The notes: generated from the letters alone by a model not told the origin. DNA of 64,000 nucleotides from Labilibacter marinus (GCF_001659685.2 NZ_LXYE02000002.1:62001-126000), one strand, 5' to 3'; numbered from the stretch's first letter, positions 43,505 through 52,877 are shown. Numbers and translations: made by a program.

Positions 43505-44389
43505 ATGACAAGATTAGCATTAGTGGCATTTTTATGCTTATGCACGTTAGCCGTTGGGGCACAGGAGCAACAAGCTGACTCGATTAAAAATTGGAAAGCT
43601 GGAGGTACAAGCTCTCTAAATTTCTCTCAGGTATCTCTGACCAATTGGGCTGGTGGAGGAAATAACTCCTTAGCAGGTACCTTATTGTTTAAAGGATTTT
43701 TGAATCATAAAAAAAATAAGTTTGCTTGGGATAATGCCCTGGATTTTAGTTACGGTTTAACTAAACAAGGAGACTATAAGGTTGCTAAGTCGGAAGATAA
43801 ATTGTATATGTCTTCTAAATTAGGGTACGAAGCAGGAAAACATTGGTATTACTCAGCTTTGTTAGATTTTAAAACACAATTTGCAGAAGGTTATAAAGAT
43901 CCTTTGGTGCAAGAACAGATGATCTCTGAGTTTTTAGCTCCAGGTTATGTTCAGTTTTCATTTGGTATGGATTACAAACCATCTGATAATTTCTCTTTGT
44001 ATTTATCTCCTATAACGTCAAAGTTAACGATTGTAAACAATGATTCTTTAGCTAATATTGGAGCATTTGGTGTTGAGCCAGGAGAGAACTTAAGACAAGA
44101 GTATGGAGCCTCGGTAAAATTACTTGCGAAGAAAAAGGATATCATTAAAAATGTAAATGCTTATACGCGTTTAGATCTTTTTTCGAGTTATACTGATAAT
44201 CCAGAAAATATTGATGTGGATTGGGAGTTTGGTTTTGAAATGAAAGTAAATAAATACTTAAGTGCAGTATTTACCATGAACATGGTTTACGATGATGATA
44301 TTAGTTATGTGGATGAAGATGGAAATAGCAAAGGTCCTCAAGTTCAGATAAAACAATTATTTGGTGCAGGGTTGACTTACTCATTTTAG
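43505..44389 (+). CDS. DUF3078 family outer-membrane beta-barrel protein
   Basis: A 294-residue protein with a signal peptide ending near residue 19 (AVGA-Q) and the family opening WKAGGTSSLNFSQVSLTNWAGGGNNS, in which the W-x2-GG and NWAGGG words are characteristic of DUF3078. Amphipathic strands run to a terminal aromatic residue (GAGLTYSF), the outer-membrane barrel signal. The function of the family is unknown; it is widespread in Bacteroidota. It stands alone between terminators. Confidence 0.92.
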   Translation: MTRLALVAFLCLCTLAVGAQEQQADSIKNWKAGGTSSLNFSQVSLTNWAGGGNNSLAGTLLFKGFLNHKKNKFAWDNALDFSYGLTKQGDYKVAKSEDKLYMSSKLGYEAGKHWYYSALLDFKTQFAEGYKDPLVQEQMISEFLAPGYVQFSFGMDYKPSDNFSLYLSPITSKLTIVNNDSLANIGAFGVEPGENLRQEYGASVKLLAKKKDIIKNVNAYTRLDLFSSYTDNPENIDVDWEFGFEMKVNKYLSAVFTMNMVYDDDISYVDEDGNSKGPQVQIKQLFGAGLTYSF

Positions 44390-44409
44390 ACATCACTTGA
44401 ATAGAAACA

Positions 44410-44445
44410 AAAAAGCCATCCAAAATTAATTCTGGATGGCTTTTT
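44410..44445. terminator. Bidirectional terminator between convergent genes
   Basis: AAAAAGCCATCCA (44410-44422) and TGGATGGCTTTTT (44433-44445) form a perfect 13-bp stem, serving the DUF3078 gene and the sulfatase gene. Confidence 0.88.
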
Positions 44446-44462
44446 GTTATACATACATGGGT

Positions 44463-46328
44463 TTAAATAACCTCTAAATACATCAATCTTTGAGCCACTA
44501 ACTTATCGTTGAGTGTATGCTCTGGAATTTTGTTTTTATCAATGTTAAACTTGTATTTGTGAAGGCAATCTTTCATTAATACAATTGAGTTTAAAATCAA
44601 TAGGGCCTCGTTACTATCTTTGGAAGTATACAACGCGTTGGTCATAACCTTAGCCGGGTCTGAGACTTGTGTCATTCCAAGAAACTCTGCTGCTCTTACC
44701 TGATTTATTAAGGCTTCATCCGTGTTAGAAATTGAAACAATCTGATCTTTTAAAACAGCGGCTTCTTTTTCGAAACTGGTACAAACAATAAGTGCCCAAT
44801 ATCTTTTAATCCAATCATCCGAAACTAAAGCTTTTTCAAGTACAGGTTTAGCTTCTTCAAAACTTACTAAAGATAAATTGGCTAAATCAAGATATTCATT
44901 GATTTTAGCTTTGTTCTTTTGTCCAAATGCAACAGGATTATCAAATGCATTTTTAATCAAATAAAACTCTGGGTATAAACATAAGTCAGGCATTGATTTC
45001 ATTTTATCAATCAATAACTGGCGCATCTCTTTAAGTTTGCCTGTATGCTGTTTATCATCCATTAAGTTGTTAGTTTCAAATGGATCGGCTTCTACATCGT
45101 ACAATGCTTCCGCTTGTTTTGTATTAAAAAACTGATCTTGAATTTCGTTCAATTTTTTATCCTCATGCATCTGTGCCCATTCTTTATACGCTAATTGCTT
45201 GTAGCGATAGTTATTCATCAAACCATCAAAATTAAAAGGCTGAAAGTGTCTGATGTATTTATACTTTCCTTTTCTAATGGCTCTAACCATATCGTATTTC
45301 TCGTCAAAGCGATCGGCATAGCTAAAGGTTTCATCACGCGACTCAACTTCTTCGTGCGTAATATCTTTACCTAGAAATGGTTTTCCATCAATACCTTCTG
45401 GGATATTAATGCCAGCTAAGTTTAATACAGTTGCTCCAAGATCAGTAAAGTTTACAAAACCGTCGCTTCTGCTTCCTGCTTTCTGACTGATTAAGTGTTG
45501 GTATTTCTCTGGCACATAAACAACCAAAGGTACGTGCAATCCAGTTTCTAAAATATATCCTTTACTTCCTGGTAAAACACCACCGTGATCACCGTAATAG
45601 AAGATAAAAGTACTCTCCATTAAACTATCTTTCTTAAGTTCGTTTACAATAGCACCTACTTCTTTATCCATTTGCATGATCTTGTCATGATACCATGCAT
45701 TGGTGAATTTTAATAGTTTTGTATTTGGATGATTTGGTTGCACAAAACAATCATCAGGATTGGTAATAGTCTTCTTTGTTTTAAAATCTTCCTCCGAAAA
45801 GTGTAATCTACTTTCGTGTGTTGTAACTATATTCTGAATATAGAAAAATGGTTGTCCTGGTTTTCTGTTTCTCCAATGGGCTTTTTTGCTAGAATCGTCC
45901 CATACGGTATCCGATTTTACCAAGTTGTAGTCCTCTTTGTTGTTGTTTCCGGTATAATAACCTGCGGCTTTTAAATAAGCAGGATACATCTCAATACCTG
46001 TAGGCATAGGTACGGTTTGAATTTTTCGATGATAGTGTGAGCCTACTCTTGGTCCATAGCATCCTGCAATTAAAGTAGATCGTGCAGCGCTACATACAGC
46101 AGCATTTGAAAAAGCATGGTTAAACACAATTCCTTGATTAGCTAAAGCCTCAATGTTTGGAGTTGGAGCCCCATGTTCATCATATAAATCCATGTAATGA
46201 ATCGAGTTATCTTCCGATGTAATCCATACAATGTTGGGCTGTTCTGGTTTTTGCTCTTCGCTAGTACAGGCAAAAAAGCTCAGTGTAATAGCGCATAATA
46301 GCATTGACTTAATAAAGTTCATTTCCAT
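44463..46328 (-). CDS. Lipoprotein sulfatase (type I, FGly-dependent)
   Basis: A 621-residue arylsulfatase-fold enzyme. The N terminus is a lipoprotein signal with lipobox FFAC and Cys21. The sulfatase domain starts PNIVWITSEDNS; the residue converted to formylglycine is Cys79 in CSAARSTLIAG, a C-x-A-x-R form of the usual C-x-P-S-R. FYYGDHGGVLPGSKG supplies metal ligands, and GLHVPLVVYVPEKY and LMDDKQHTGKL-like regions follow. The last 150 residues look helical and repeat-like (HEAT-like; inferred). It probably removes sulfate from marine polysaccharides. A maturase gene and susC/D pairs are absent from the window. Confidence 0.92.
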   Translation of the reverse strand: MEMNFIKSMLLCAITLSFFACTSEEQKPEQPNIVWITSEDNSIHYMDLYDEHGAPTPNIEALANQGIVFNHAFSNAAVCSAARSTLIAGCYGPRVGSHYHRKIQTVPMPTGIEMYPAYLKAAGYYTGNNNKEDYNLVKSDTVWDDSSKKAHWRNRKPGQPFFYIQNIVTTHESRLHFSEEDFKTKKTITNPDDCFVQPNHPNTKLLKFTNAWYHDKIMQMDKEVGAIVNELKKDSLMESTFIFYYGDHGGVLPGSKGYILETGLHVPLVVYVPEKYQHLISQKAGSRSDGFVNFTDLGATVLNLAGINIPEGIDGKPFLGKDITHEEVESRDETFSYADRFDEKYDMVRAIRKGKYKYIRHFQPFNFDGLMNNYRYKQLAYKEWAQMHEDKKLNEIQDQFFNTKQAEALYDVEADPFETNNLMDDKQHTGKLKEMRQLLIDKMKSMPDLCLYPEFYLIKNAFDNPVAFGQKNKAKINEYLDLANLSLVSFEEAKPVLEKALVSDDWIKRYWALIVCTSFEKEAAVLKDQIVSISNTDEALINQVRAAEFLGMTQVSDPAKVMTNALYTSKDSNEALLILNSIVLMKDCLHKYKFNIDKNKIPEHTLNDKLVAQRLMYLEVI

Positions 46329-46569
46329 TATCTATTTAAAAGTTTATATAAATATATTTTGAAGGTAGTTCTGAAGTGGAAAGTTAGCTAAATAATCAAG
46401 GCTATTGAATCATAAAATAAACAAAAACAGGGGGTGAAAACGATTTTTGATGTACTTGCTAGTGTATAGATATAGTTCAGGAGTACGGCCTAAAAGTAAT
46501 GTATAAACAAAGGAGATAAATTGAAAGGAGATGTAAAGTATAATAGTTGTAGAGATGTTTATACTCGTT

Positions 46570-47466
46570 TTAAAACACGAAAAACATCACTACGCCTAAA
46601 AAAGCCACTACAGCACCTAGTATTTCTTTATAGCTAATTTTCTCTTTAAATATAACTATTGAAGGAACTATAATTAAAACGGGTACAATAGCCATAATCG
46701 TGGAAGCAATTCCTGTAGTTGTGTATTGAATGGCTAAAAGCGACAATGAAACGCCTAAGAAAGGTCCGAATATAGAACCAATAGAAATACCAGTCATTGC
46801 TTTTTTATTGTAGAATGTTGTAAAAACTGATTTCCATCTGCCTAAAACAAAAAAGAGAATAGAAAAACCAATAATACCAGCCAATATTCTTATTTGAGTA
46901 GATAAAAATGGGTCGTAGTCTTTCATTCCAAGTTTTGAAAAAACAAGTCCCAGACCTTGGCCAACGGCTCCACCAAAAGCTAACAAAACGCCTTTAAGTG
47001 GATATTTAATTTTCACTTTGCTCTGCTTGTCTTCCTTGCCCAAAATTACCATTGCTATACCAATGATGGTAACTGTCATTCCAATTAGATTAGTAGTAGA
47101 CATGGTTTCGTCTAAAATAAGCCATCCGAAAAATGCAGCAATAGGAGGAGTGAGTGCCATGATTAACATGGATACCCTAGCGCCAATTACCACGAAGGCT
47201 TGAAAGAGTAGGAGATCACCAATTACAAAACCGATGATTCCACTTATTGAGAGCCACATCCAAGCTTCACTGCTTGCATCAGATGCGATAAAAAGTCCTT
47301 TTCTGAAATAAGAGAACACGCCAATGATGAAGAAAGCAAAAACTAAGCGAATAAGATTAACAGGTAAAGAACCAACTTTTTTACCCGCTGATTCAAATGC
47401 AATAGATGTAATGGTCCAACAAAATGCGGTGGCAAGAGCCGTAAGTTCTCCTATTAAAGATGACAT
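46570..47466 (-). CDS. EamA/DMT-family transporter
   Basis: A 298-residue inner-membrane protein with ten hydrophobic helices arranged as two EamA repeats (residues about 5-140 and 155-298). Each repeat ends in the family pattern: LIGMTVTIIGIAMVILG and EILGAVVAFLGVVMFFVF, with FGWLILDETMS and IFKEKISYKE before them. Substrate unknown; the family exports metabolites or amino acids. Its ATG overlaps the stop of the upstream gene by one base (TAATG), so it is translationally coupled to the MraY/WecA-like transferase. Confidence 0.92.
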   Translation of the reverse strand: MSSLIGELTALATAFCWTITSIAFESAGKKVGSLPVNLIRLVFAFFIIGVFSYFRKGLFIASDASSEAWMWLSISGIIGFVIGDLLLFQAFVVIGARVSMLIMALTPPIAAFFGWLILDETMSTTNLIGMTVTIIGIAMVILGKEDKQSKVKIKYPLKGVLLAFGGAVGQGLGLVFSKLGMKDYDPFLSTQIRILAGIIGFSILFFVLGRWKSVFTTFYNKKAMTGISIGSIFGPFLGVSLSLLAIQYTTTGIASTIMAIVPVLIIVPSIVIFKEKISYKEILGAVVAFLGVVMFFVF

Positions 47467-48578
47467 TAAAATGGATGTTTAGTTTTTCCACCTAACATCT
47501 TCTTTTTTCTTCGATGTATTAAAATAGCAGGAATGTACGATAGTGTTAAACCCAAAGTTAAGTTTAAAAGTGTGAGTTTTAAAGTACCTAAGTTTCGCAG
47601 CCAGAATGATAGCAATACAAATGCAATATTGATAAGACCGATTATTATGGTAATATGAAAATGAGAATAACCTAAAGTTAATAGTCTATGGTGAATGTGA
47701 TTTTTATCCGCTGTAAACGGAGATTTTCCTTTTGAAATACGGAATACAAAAACGCGTAAAGTATCAACTACAGGAACTATTAAAATTCCTAAAATAACCG
47801 CAGGAGCAGAAATCATAGTGTAGGTTAAGTTTGTTGAATTATCTGGTGTATTAAATTCTGCGAATTTGATAGCCACCACAGCCAACAAAAAACCTAGTAA
47901 TAGTGAACCTGTATCTCCCATAAATATTTTTTGCCGTTTAGAAAAGACATTGAAATACGTAAAGGCTAGTAAAGCTCCAAGAAGGGCAGCCGAAAACACT
48001 GGAATATGGTAATTGCCATTAATGTAAAACCAAATAGAGAATGAAGTGATTGAAATCATCCCAGTAACAGAGGCTAATCCATCAATACCATCAATTAGGT
48101 TGAAACCATTTAAAATAAAAACAAATAACACTAAGGTTATGGTAACGCTGGCTAAATAGCTTGGTTCCAGACCAAAGAATCCATGAAAAGAAGTGATCCT
48201 TAAATCTCCCCATCCAATAATAACAAAGGCAGCTAAAATTTGTCCAAATAGTTTAACCATTGGAGCAGTTATCATGATGTCATCTTTTATCCCGATGGAA
48301 AAAATGATTAATAATGCAGGGATTAAAAATGGTATTTGTGTAAAACTAAACCAATCTGAAAATAGCGAATAGGTAAACAAAAAACTTAAAAAAATAGCTA
48401 ATCCACCTAAGGTTGGTATTTTAATTTTATGAACCGTTCTTTTATTGGGTTCGTCGTATAGGTTTTTTGATTCGGCAACCCTAAGTATAGTAGGTATGGA
48501 AAGAAAAACAAGCAAAAAAGACAAAAGAGCTGCAAAGGGTATAAGCAGTTTTATTATATATTCATTCATATTGATCAA
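47466..48578 (-). CDS. WecA/MraY-family polyprenyl-phosphate sugar-1-phosphate transferase
   Basis: A 370-residue, ten-helix inner-membrane enzyme. Conserved motifs are RTVHKIKIPTLGGLAIF near residue 43, GIKDDI, the NGFNLIDGIDGLA catalytic aspartates, FMGDTGSLLLG, and HIHHRLLTLGYSH, the histidine-rich loop that points to WecA/TagO-type N-acetylhexosamine-1-phosphate transfer rather than MraY itself. It would initiate a second lipid-linked glycan (lipopolysaccharide O-chain or another polymer), distinct from the WcaJ-like route at 23.4 kb. Coupled to the DMT transporter downstream. Confidence 0.92.
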   Translation of the reverse strand: MINMNEYIIKLLIPFAALLSFLLVFLSIPTILRVAESKNLYDEPNKRTVHKIKIPTLGGLAIFLSFLFTYSLFSDWFSFTQIPFLIPALLIIFSIGIKDDIMITAPMVKLFGQILAAFVIIGWGDLRITSFHGFFGLEPSYLASVTITLVLFVFILNGFNLIDGIDGLASVTGMISITSFSIWFYINGNYHIPVFSAALLGALLAFTYFNVFSKRQKIFMGDTGSLLLGFLLAVVAIKFAEFNTPDNSTNLTYTMISAPAVILGILIVPVVDTLRVFVFRISKGKSPFTADKNHIHHRLLTLGYSHFHITIIIGLINIAFVLLSFWLRNLGTLKLTLLNLTLGLTLSYIPAILIHRRKKKMLGGKTKHPF

Positions 48579-48796
48579 AATCTAATGTAAAAGTAAAAAA
48601 AAAACGGTATGTTAATCTTCTGAATACAAAATATTATATTCGTTGTATACTTAGTTCTTTAGGCTAAGTTACCTATGATATTGATGCTGACTGTTAATGA
48701 AATTGGGAGTCAAATAATTAGGGTTGAAATATTTTATATTTTTGATAAGAGAGCAGAGTAATATTGCATGTACTTATTATCCAAACAAAACAAAGA

Positions 48797-50041
48797 ATGT
48801 ATAATAATGAAAATATAAAGATAGAAATTGCGTCACAGAAATGTTTGTCTATTTTATTGAAAGGCGATTTCTTTATTGGAGAGTCTCAAAGGCGTATATC
48901 TGGCGTTTGGAATATATCTATTTGTGATAATAAAATATATTTTGAAGATGAAATCGAGGTGATTGTATTTGATCAGGATGTTTTTTTTAATCCGTTGAAT
49001 AAGGTAACGTGCTCATGTACCTTATTGATAGATCAGAAAAATCATTTTGGGTTTAATAAGGGTAATTCGTTTCGAGGCGGTATAATAGTTCATCAGGATG
49101 AAGAAGCTTTATCATTGGTTAATCAGGTGGATGTTGAGGGGTTTGTGAGTAGTGTGATTTGTAATAGTTATCCTGGAATTACCGATTTGGAGTACTTGAA
49201 GACACAAGCTGTGATTGTAAGAAATTCTTCAATTTTATTAAGTAAGGATGATAGCTTCAAATATGTAGAATCGCAATATTTTGAAGATAGTATTTATTGT
49301 AAAGAATTAAATTTCGCACCGAGTAATTTATTGGTTAAGTATAGAGGAGAATCGATTAAGTGTAATGATATTGCTCATCAGGCAGTAAAAGAAACAGAAG
49401 GACTTGCGCTCAGCTTTCAAGATGAAATAACCGTTATTCCGGGAAGCCTTTGTTGTGGTGGAGTAACCCATAATTATTCAGAATCGGTAATTGGGATAGT
49501 TGATGGAGTGCCCAATCCATTAAATCTACATGATAATAAAATATTTGAGCGTTGGATGGATGGTAAGGGGCGTAAATATAACTGTACCGAATGCGACGAT
49601 AATATAACTCACACTCTATTGGTTTATTCCGATTTAGATGAAAATGAAGTTGCAAAATGGAATAAAACGATAAGTATTGAGCTGTTGGAAATTGTCTTGT
49701 CGGAGTATACTGTATTAGGAATTATTATAGATTTTGAGGTAAGGGAGAGGGCAGAGTCGGGTATAGTTACTAAGCTTGAAGTTATTGGGCAAGGTGGTAC
49801 GATGGTTTTTGAAAAGGAACAGCTAAATTGGTTCTTAGGTGCGCTTCAGTTGCCAAGCAAGTCATTTGTAGTTCAAAAAAACAAAGTGGAAAAAAGTGGA
49901 TTTAGTTTTAAAGGTGTGGGGACAGGAAGTAATGCTGGAGTTTGTCATTTAGGTGCGCTATCTTTGAGTAGAAATGGAAAAACGATGGAGGAGATTCTAG
50001 CTCACTATTTACCTAAGTTTGTATTAGAAAAACAATACTAA
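48797..50041 (+). CDS. SpoIID/LytB-domain protein lacking signal peptide and catalytic glutamate
   Basis: A 414-residue protein. The central region (about 110-250) aligns by eye with the SpoIID domain: VDVEGFVSSVICNSYPG, then LEYLKTQAVIVRNSSI, QAVKETEGLAL and GSLCCGGVTHNYSES. SpoIID enzymes cut peptidoglycan glycan strands and need a Glu in a V-P-S-E-M-like motif; here the corresponding stretch is ICNSY (near residue 124), without Glu. There is no signal peptide with the ATG at 48797, and about ten cysteines occur, both odd for an exported enzyme. ATG 48797 is preferred over TTG 48764. It may be a cytosolic or degenerate family member. Confidence 0.8.
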   Translation: MYNNENIKIEIASQKCLSILLKGDFFIGESQRRISGVWNISICDNKIYFEDEIEVIVFDQDVFFNPLNKVTCSCTLLIDQKNHFGFNKGNSFRGGIIVHQDEEALSLVNQVDVEGFVSSVICNSYPGITDLEYLKTQAVIVRNSSILLSKDDSFKYVESQYFEDSIYCKELNFAPSNLLVKYRGESIKCNDIAHQAVKETEGLALSFQDEITVIPGSLCCGGVTHNYSESVIGIVDGVPNPLNLHDNKIFERWMDGKGRKYNCTECDDNITHTLLVYSDLDENEVAKWNKTISIELLEIVLSEYTVLGIIIDFEVRERAESGIVTKLEVIGQGGTMVFEKEQLNWFLGALQLPSKSFVVQKNKVEKSGFSFKGVGTGSNAGVCHLGALSLSRNGKTMEEILAHYLPKFVLEKQY

Positions 50042-50059
50042 ATATTATTAGATACGAAA

Positions 50060-50085
50060 AAAGGCGATGAATAATCATCGCCTTT
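50060..50085. terminator. Bidirectional terminator between convergent genes
   Basis: AAAGGCGATG and CATCGCCTTT form a perfect 10-bp stem with a six-base loop, shared by the SpoIID-like gene and the alpha-oxoamine synthase gene. Confidence 0.85.
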
Positions 50086-50108
50086 CTTATTATATGAGGT
50101 TATCAGAA

Positions 50109-51359
50109 CTATAAGATATTTGCAGTCTTATCGCTTTGATATTTACCAGCTGTTAATTTTTCTTTTACTTCAGCAAAAGCTTTAATGGTGTACTCAACAT
50201 CCTCTAAAGTGTGAACTGCTGTTGGAATAATTCTCAACATTAATTGATCTTTAGGGATAACTGGGTATACAACAATCGAACAGAAAATATTATAATTTTC
50301 TCTTAAATCCATCGTTAACTGCATAGCTTCTGGTACAGAACCATTTAAAAATACAGGCGTCACTGGAGATTCGGTTTCTCCCAAATCAAAACCTTGCTCT
50401 TTTAAGCCTTTTTGTAATGCATTAACAATAGTCCAAAGGTTTTCTTTTAACTCAGGTTGCGATTTTAATAGCTCAAGTCTTTTTAATGCACCAACTACTA
50501 ATGGCATTGGAAGAGATTTGGCAAAAATCTGCGAGCGCATGTTATAACGTAAATAGTTAACAACATCTTCGTCAGCAGCAACAAATGCTCCAATACTTGC
50601 CATAGACTTAGCAAATGTATTGAAAAGAATATCGATTTTATCCGTTACACCAAAGTGCTCACCAGTACCAGCACCAGTTTTACCCATTGTACCAAAACCA
50701 TGCGCATCATCAACTAATAAACGGAAATTGTATTTATCTTTTAAATCAGCAATTTTGTCCAAAGTTCCTAAGTCGCCTGCCATACCAAAAACACCTTCAG
50801 TAATAACAAGGATGCCACCGCCAGTTTCTTGTGCTCTTTTGGTTGCCATGCCTAGCATTTTTTCACACTTGTCAATTTCATTGTGAGGAAAAACAAAGCT
50901 TTTCCCACCTTTTGCTTTATGTAAAAATACACCGTCCATGATGCAAGCGTGAGACTCAGAATCATAAACAATCACATCATTTCTTGAAGCAATAGTATCA
51001 ATAATTGAAACCATCCCTTGGTAACCAAAGTTAAGTAAGTAAGCGTCTTGTTTACCTACAAACTCAGCCAAGTTAGCCTCTAGCTTTTCGTGTATGCTCG
51101 TATGACCTGACATTGCACGGGCTCCCATAGGGTATCCTAATCCATATTCTGCAGCAGCTTCCGCATCAGTTTTCCTTACTTCAGGATGGTTAGCTAAACC
51201 TAAGTAGTTATTTAAACTCCAGGTAAGTACCTCTTTGTCTCTAAATTTCATTTTAGGACCAATCTCACCTTCTAGTTTTGGGAATATAAAATAGCCATGT
51301 GCAGCTTTTCCATATTGACCAAGTGGGCCCATGCCCTTTATCTTATCAAAAATATCCAC
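50109..51359 (-). CDS. Alpha-oxoamine synthase (serine/cysteate acyltransferase type)
   Basis: A 416-residue PLP enzyme that condenses an amino acid with an acyl thioester, releasing CO2. Family residues: NNYLGLANHP, SGHTSIHEKLE, His137 in DSESHACI (stacks on PLP), Asp218-Ala-His220, and the PLP lysine Lys251 in TFAKSMASIGAF. The sequence is closer to the Bacteroidota lipid-making branch (serine palmitoyltransferase or the cysteate acyltransferase of sulfonolipid synthesis) than to glycine C-acetyltransferase, as far as I can judge from memory. Substrate is therefore open: serine or cysteate. Cytosolic, monocistronic, with a -7 element at 51388. Confidence 0.9.
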   Translation of the reverse strand: MDIFDKIKGMGPLGQYGKAAHGYFIFPKLEGEIGPKMKFRDKEVLTWSLNNYLGLANHPEVRKTDAEAAAEYGLGYPMGARAMSGHTSIHEKLEANLAEFVGKQDAYLLNFGYQGMVSIIDTIASRNDVIVYDSESHACIMDGVFLHKAKGGKSFVFPHNEIDKCEKMLGMATKRAQETGGGILVITEGVFGMAGDLGTLDKIADLKDKYNFRLLVDDAHGFGTMGKTGAGTGEHFGVTDKIDILFNTFAKSMASIGAFVAADEDVVNYLRYNMRSQIFAKSLPMPLVVGALKRLELLKSQPELKENLWTIVNALQKGLKEQGFDLGETESPVTPVFLNGSVPEAMQLTMDLRENYNIFCSIVVYPVIPKDQLMLRIIPTAVHTLEDVEYTIKAFAEVKEKLTAGKYQSDKTANIL

Positions 51360-51387
51360 GTTGTATATATTTTATGAATTAACGCGG

Positions 51388-51395
51388 CAAAGGTA
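51388..51395 (-). promoter_or_regulatory. Putative -7 element for the alpha-oxoamine synthase gene
   Basis: TACCTTTG on the minus strand, matching TAnnTTTG, gives a leader of about 25 bases. Confidence 0.45.
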
Positions 51396-51602
51396 ATATT
51401 TTTTAAGAACCTCGTACCTTATTAGTAGGAAAAATTCTTATTACAAGAGATGTTGCATGGCATATGATGAAGATGTTGGTTGAATCAATTATTGCTATAA
51501 GGACGATTGGTGCATTTTTAGGTATAAAACATATCGGTCAAAAAGAATAAGTTAAAATGTCTTTTTATTATCATTTTACTTAATGATTTACCGATAAAAG
51601 CT

Positions 51603-51610
51603 TATCTTTG
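51603..51610 (+). promoter_or_regulatory. Putative -7 element for the bamD-recN gene run
   Basis: TATCTTTG fits TAnnTTTG and lies 109 bases before the bamD start. The remainder of the 359-base divergent gap (51360-51718) holds nothing else I recognise. Confidence 0.5.
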
Positions 51611-51718
51611 CCCATTGAAAAAATAAATGCATTTTGCCGTAAAGACATTGTGTTTTGGCTAAGGCGTTTTGTTTTAGATAATTAATAGATGAATTTAATA
51701 TAAAACAGTAATTCTTTA

Positions 51719-52531
51719 ATGAGAAAAATTCTTATTGTATTATCCTTTATCCCACTTTTAATTAGTTGTAGTCATTACCAAAAAGTGTTAAAAAGCACAG
51801 ATTATGAACTCAAATATACCACAGCGATGGAATATTATGAGAAGGAAGACTACATGAGAGCAGCAACGCTTTTAAATGAGTTGCAAGGTGTTTATCGTGG
51901 TACTGATAAATCAGAAACGATAAATTATACTTATGCAAGTTGTTTATATGGCTTGGATGACTATATCATGGCAGGTCACTATTATCGTCAGTTTGTAAAA
52001 ACTTTCCCAGCAAGTAAACTGAATGAGGAGTGTCAATACATGAGTGGATTGTGTTATTATATGCAGTCTCCTAAACCTAGGTTAGACCAAACAGAAACTT
52101 ATAGTGCCATTCAGGAGTTTCAGTTATTTGTGAATCTTTATCCTTCAAGTACAAAGGTGAAAGAAGCAAACAGACTAATGGATGAATTAAGAGATAAGTT
52201 AGTTTATAAATCGTATTTAGGTGCAAAGCTTTATTTTGATTTAGGCGATTATATGGGTAATAATTACCAGTCGGCCGTAATTGCTGCGCAAAACAGCTTA
52301 AAAGAATTTCCTGATACTAAATATAGAGAAGAGCTTTCTTTTTTAATATTAGAATCAAAATATATTCAAGCAGAAAAGAGTGTAATTGAGAAGAAAGAAG
52401 ATAGAATGAGAGAAACTATTGATGAATATTTTTCATTTATCAATGAGTTTCCGGCAAGCGATTATATGAAGAAGGCCGTTAAGATATATAACGATGCTTC
52501 TAAAAGTATTAATTTTGTAGAGTCAAATTAG
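51719..52531 (+). CDS. bamD: Outer membrane assembly factor BamD
   Basis: A 270-residue lipoprotein of the beta-barrel assembly machine. Signal MRKILIVLSFIPLLISC with lipobox and Cys17, followed directly by SHYQKVLKSTDYELKY, the Bacteroidota BamD opening. The rest is TPR-like helices: AMEYYEKEDYMRAATLLNEL, YASCLYGLDDYIMAGHYYRQFVKTFP, AIQEFQLFVNLYP and YQSAVIAAQNSLKEFP. It stays on the inner face of the outer membrane and binds BamA. It heads a run of five genes in the order well known from Bacteroidales. Confidence 0.95.
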   Translation: MRKILIVLSFIPLLISCSHYQKVLKSTDYELKYTTAMEYYEKEDYMRAATLLNELQGVYRGTDKSETINYTYASCLYGLDDYIMAGHYYRQFVKTFPASKLNEECQYMSGLCYYMQSPKPRLDQTETYSAIQEFQLFVNLYPSSTKVKEANRLMDELRDKLVYKSYLGAKLYFDLGDYMGNNYQSAVIAAQNSLKEFPDTKYREELSFLILESKYIQAEKSVIEKKEDRMRETIDEYFSFINEFPASDYMKKAVKIYNDASKSINFVESN

Positions 52532-52553
52532 ATAATAGATAATTAAATATATC

Positions 52554-52877
52554 ATGGATTATAAAAAAACAAATGCTCCTAGCACAACAATTACTTGGGA
52601 TACTCAAAAGTTATCTGAGGATACTGTGAATATTTACGAATCGGTAAATGTTATTGCTAAAAGAGCAAACCAAATTAGTGTTGAAATGAAGGAGGAGTTG
52701 AATAAAAAACTTCAGGAATTTGCTTCATATACGGATAATTTGGAAGAGGTATTTGAAAATCGTGAGCAAATTGAAATTTCAAGATATTACGAAAGATTGC
52801 CTAAATCTTCAGCAATTGCTACGCAAGAGTTTGTTGAGAAAAAGGTATATCACCGTAATGCTGATAAAGATATTTAA
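52554..52877 (+). CDS. rpoZ: RNA polymerase omega subunit, Bacteroidota type
   Basis: A 107-residue protein of the Bacteroidota omega/Rpb6-like family: NIYESVNVIAKRANQISVEMKEELNKKL is the region that binds the beta' subunit, and NREQIEISRYYERLPK follows. The omega subunit helps beta' fold and completes core polymerase. It follows bamD by 22 bases and precedes coaBC by 152 bases, so its gene is transcribed with bamD. Short, but strongly recognised. Confidence 0.92.
   Translation: MDYKKTNAPSTTITWDTQKLSEDTVNIYESVNVIAKRANQISVEMKEELNKKLQEFASYTDNLEEVFENREQIEISRYYERLPKSSAIATQEFVEKKVYHRNADKDI

Noticed and set aside
48569-48600. CAAAATCTA as a minus-strand -7 element for the WecA-like gene
   Set aside because: Spacing is three instead of two bases between CAAA and TA, so it does not fit the consensus.
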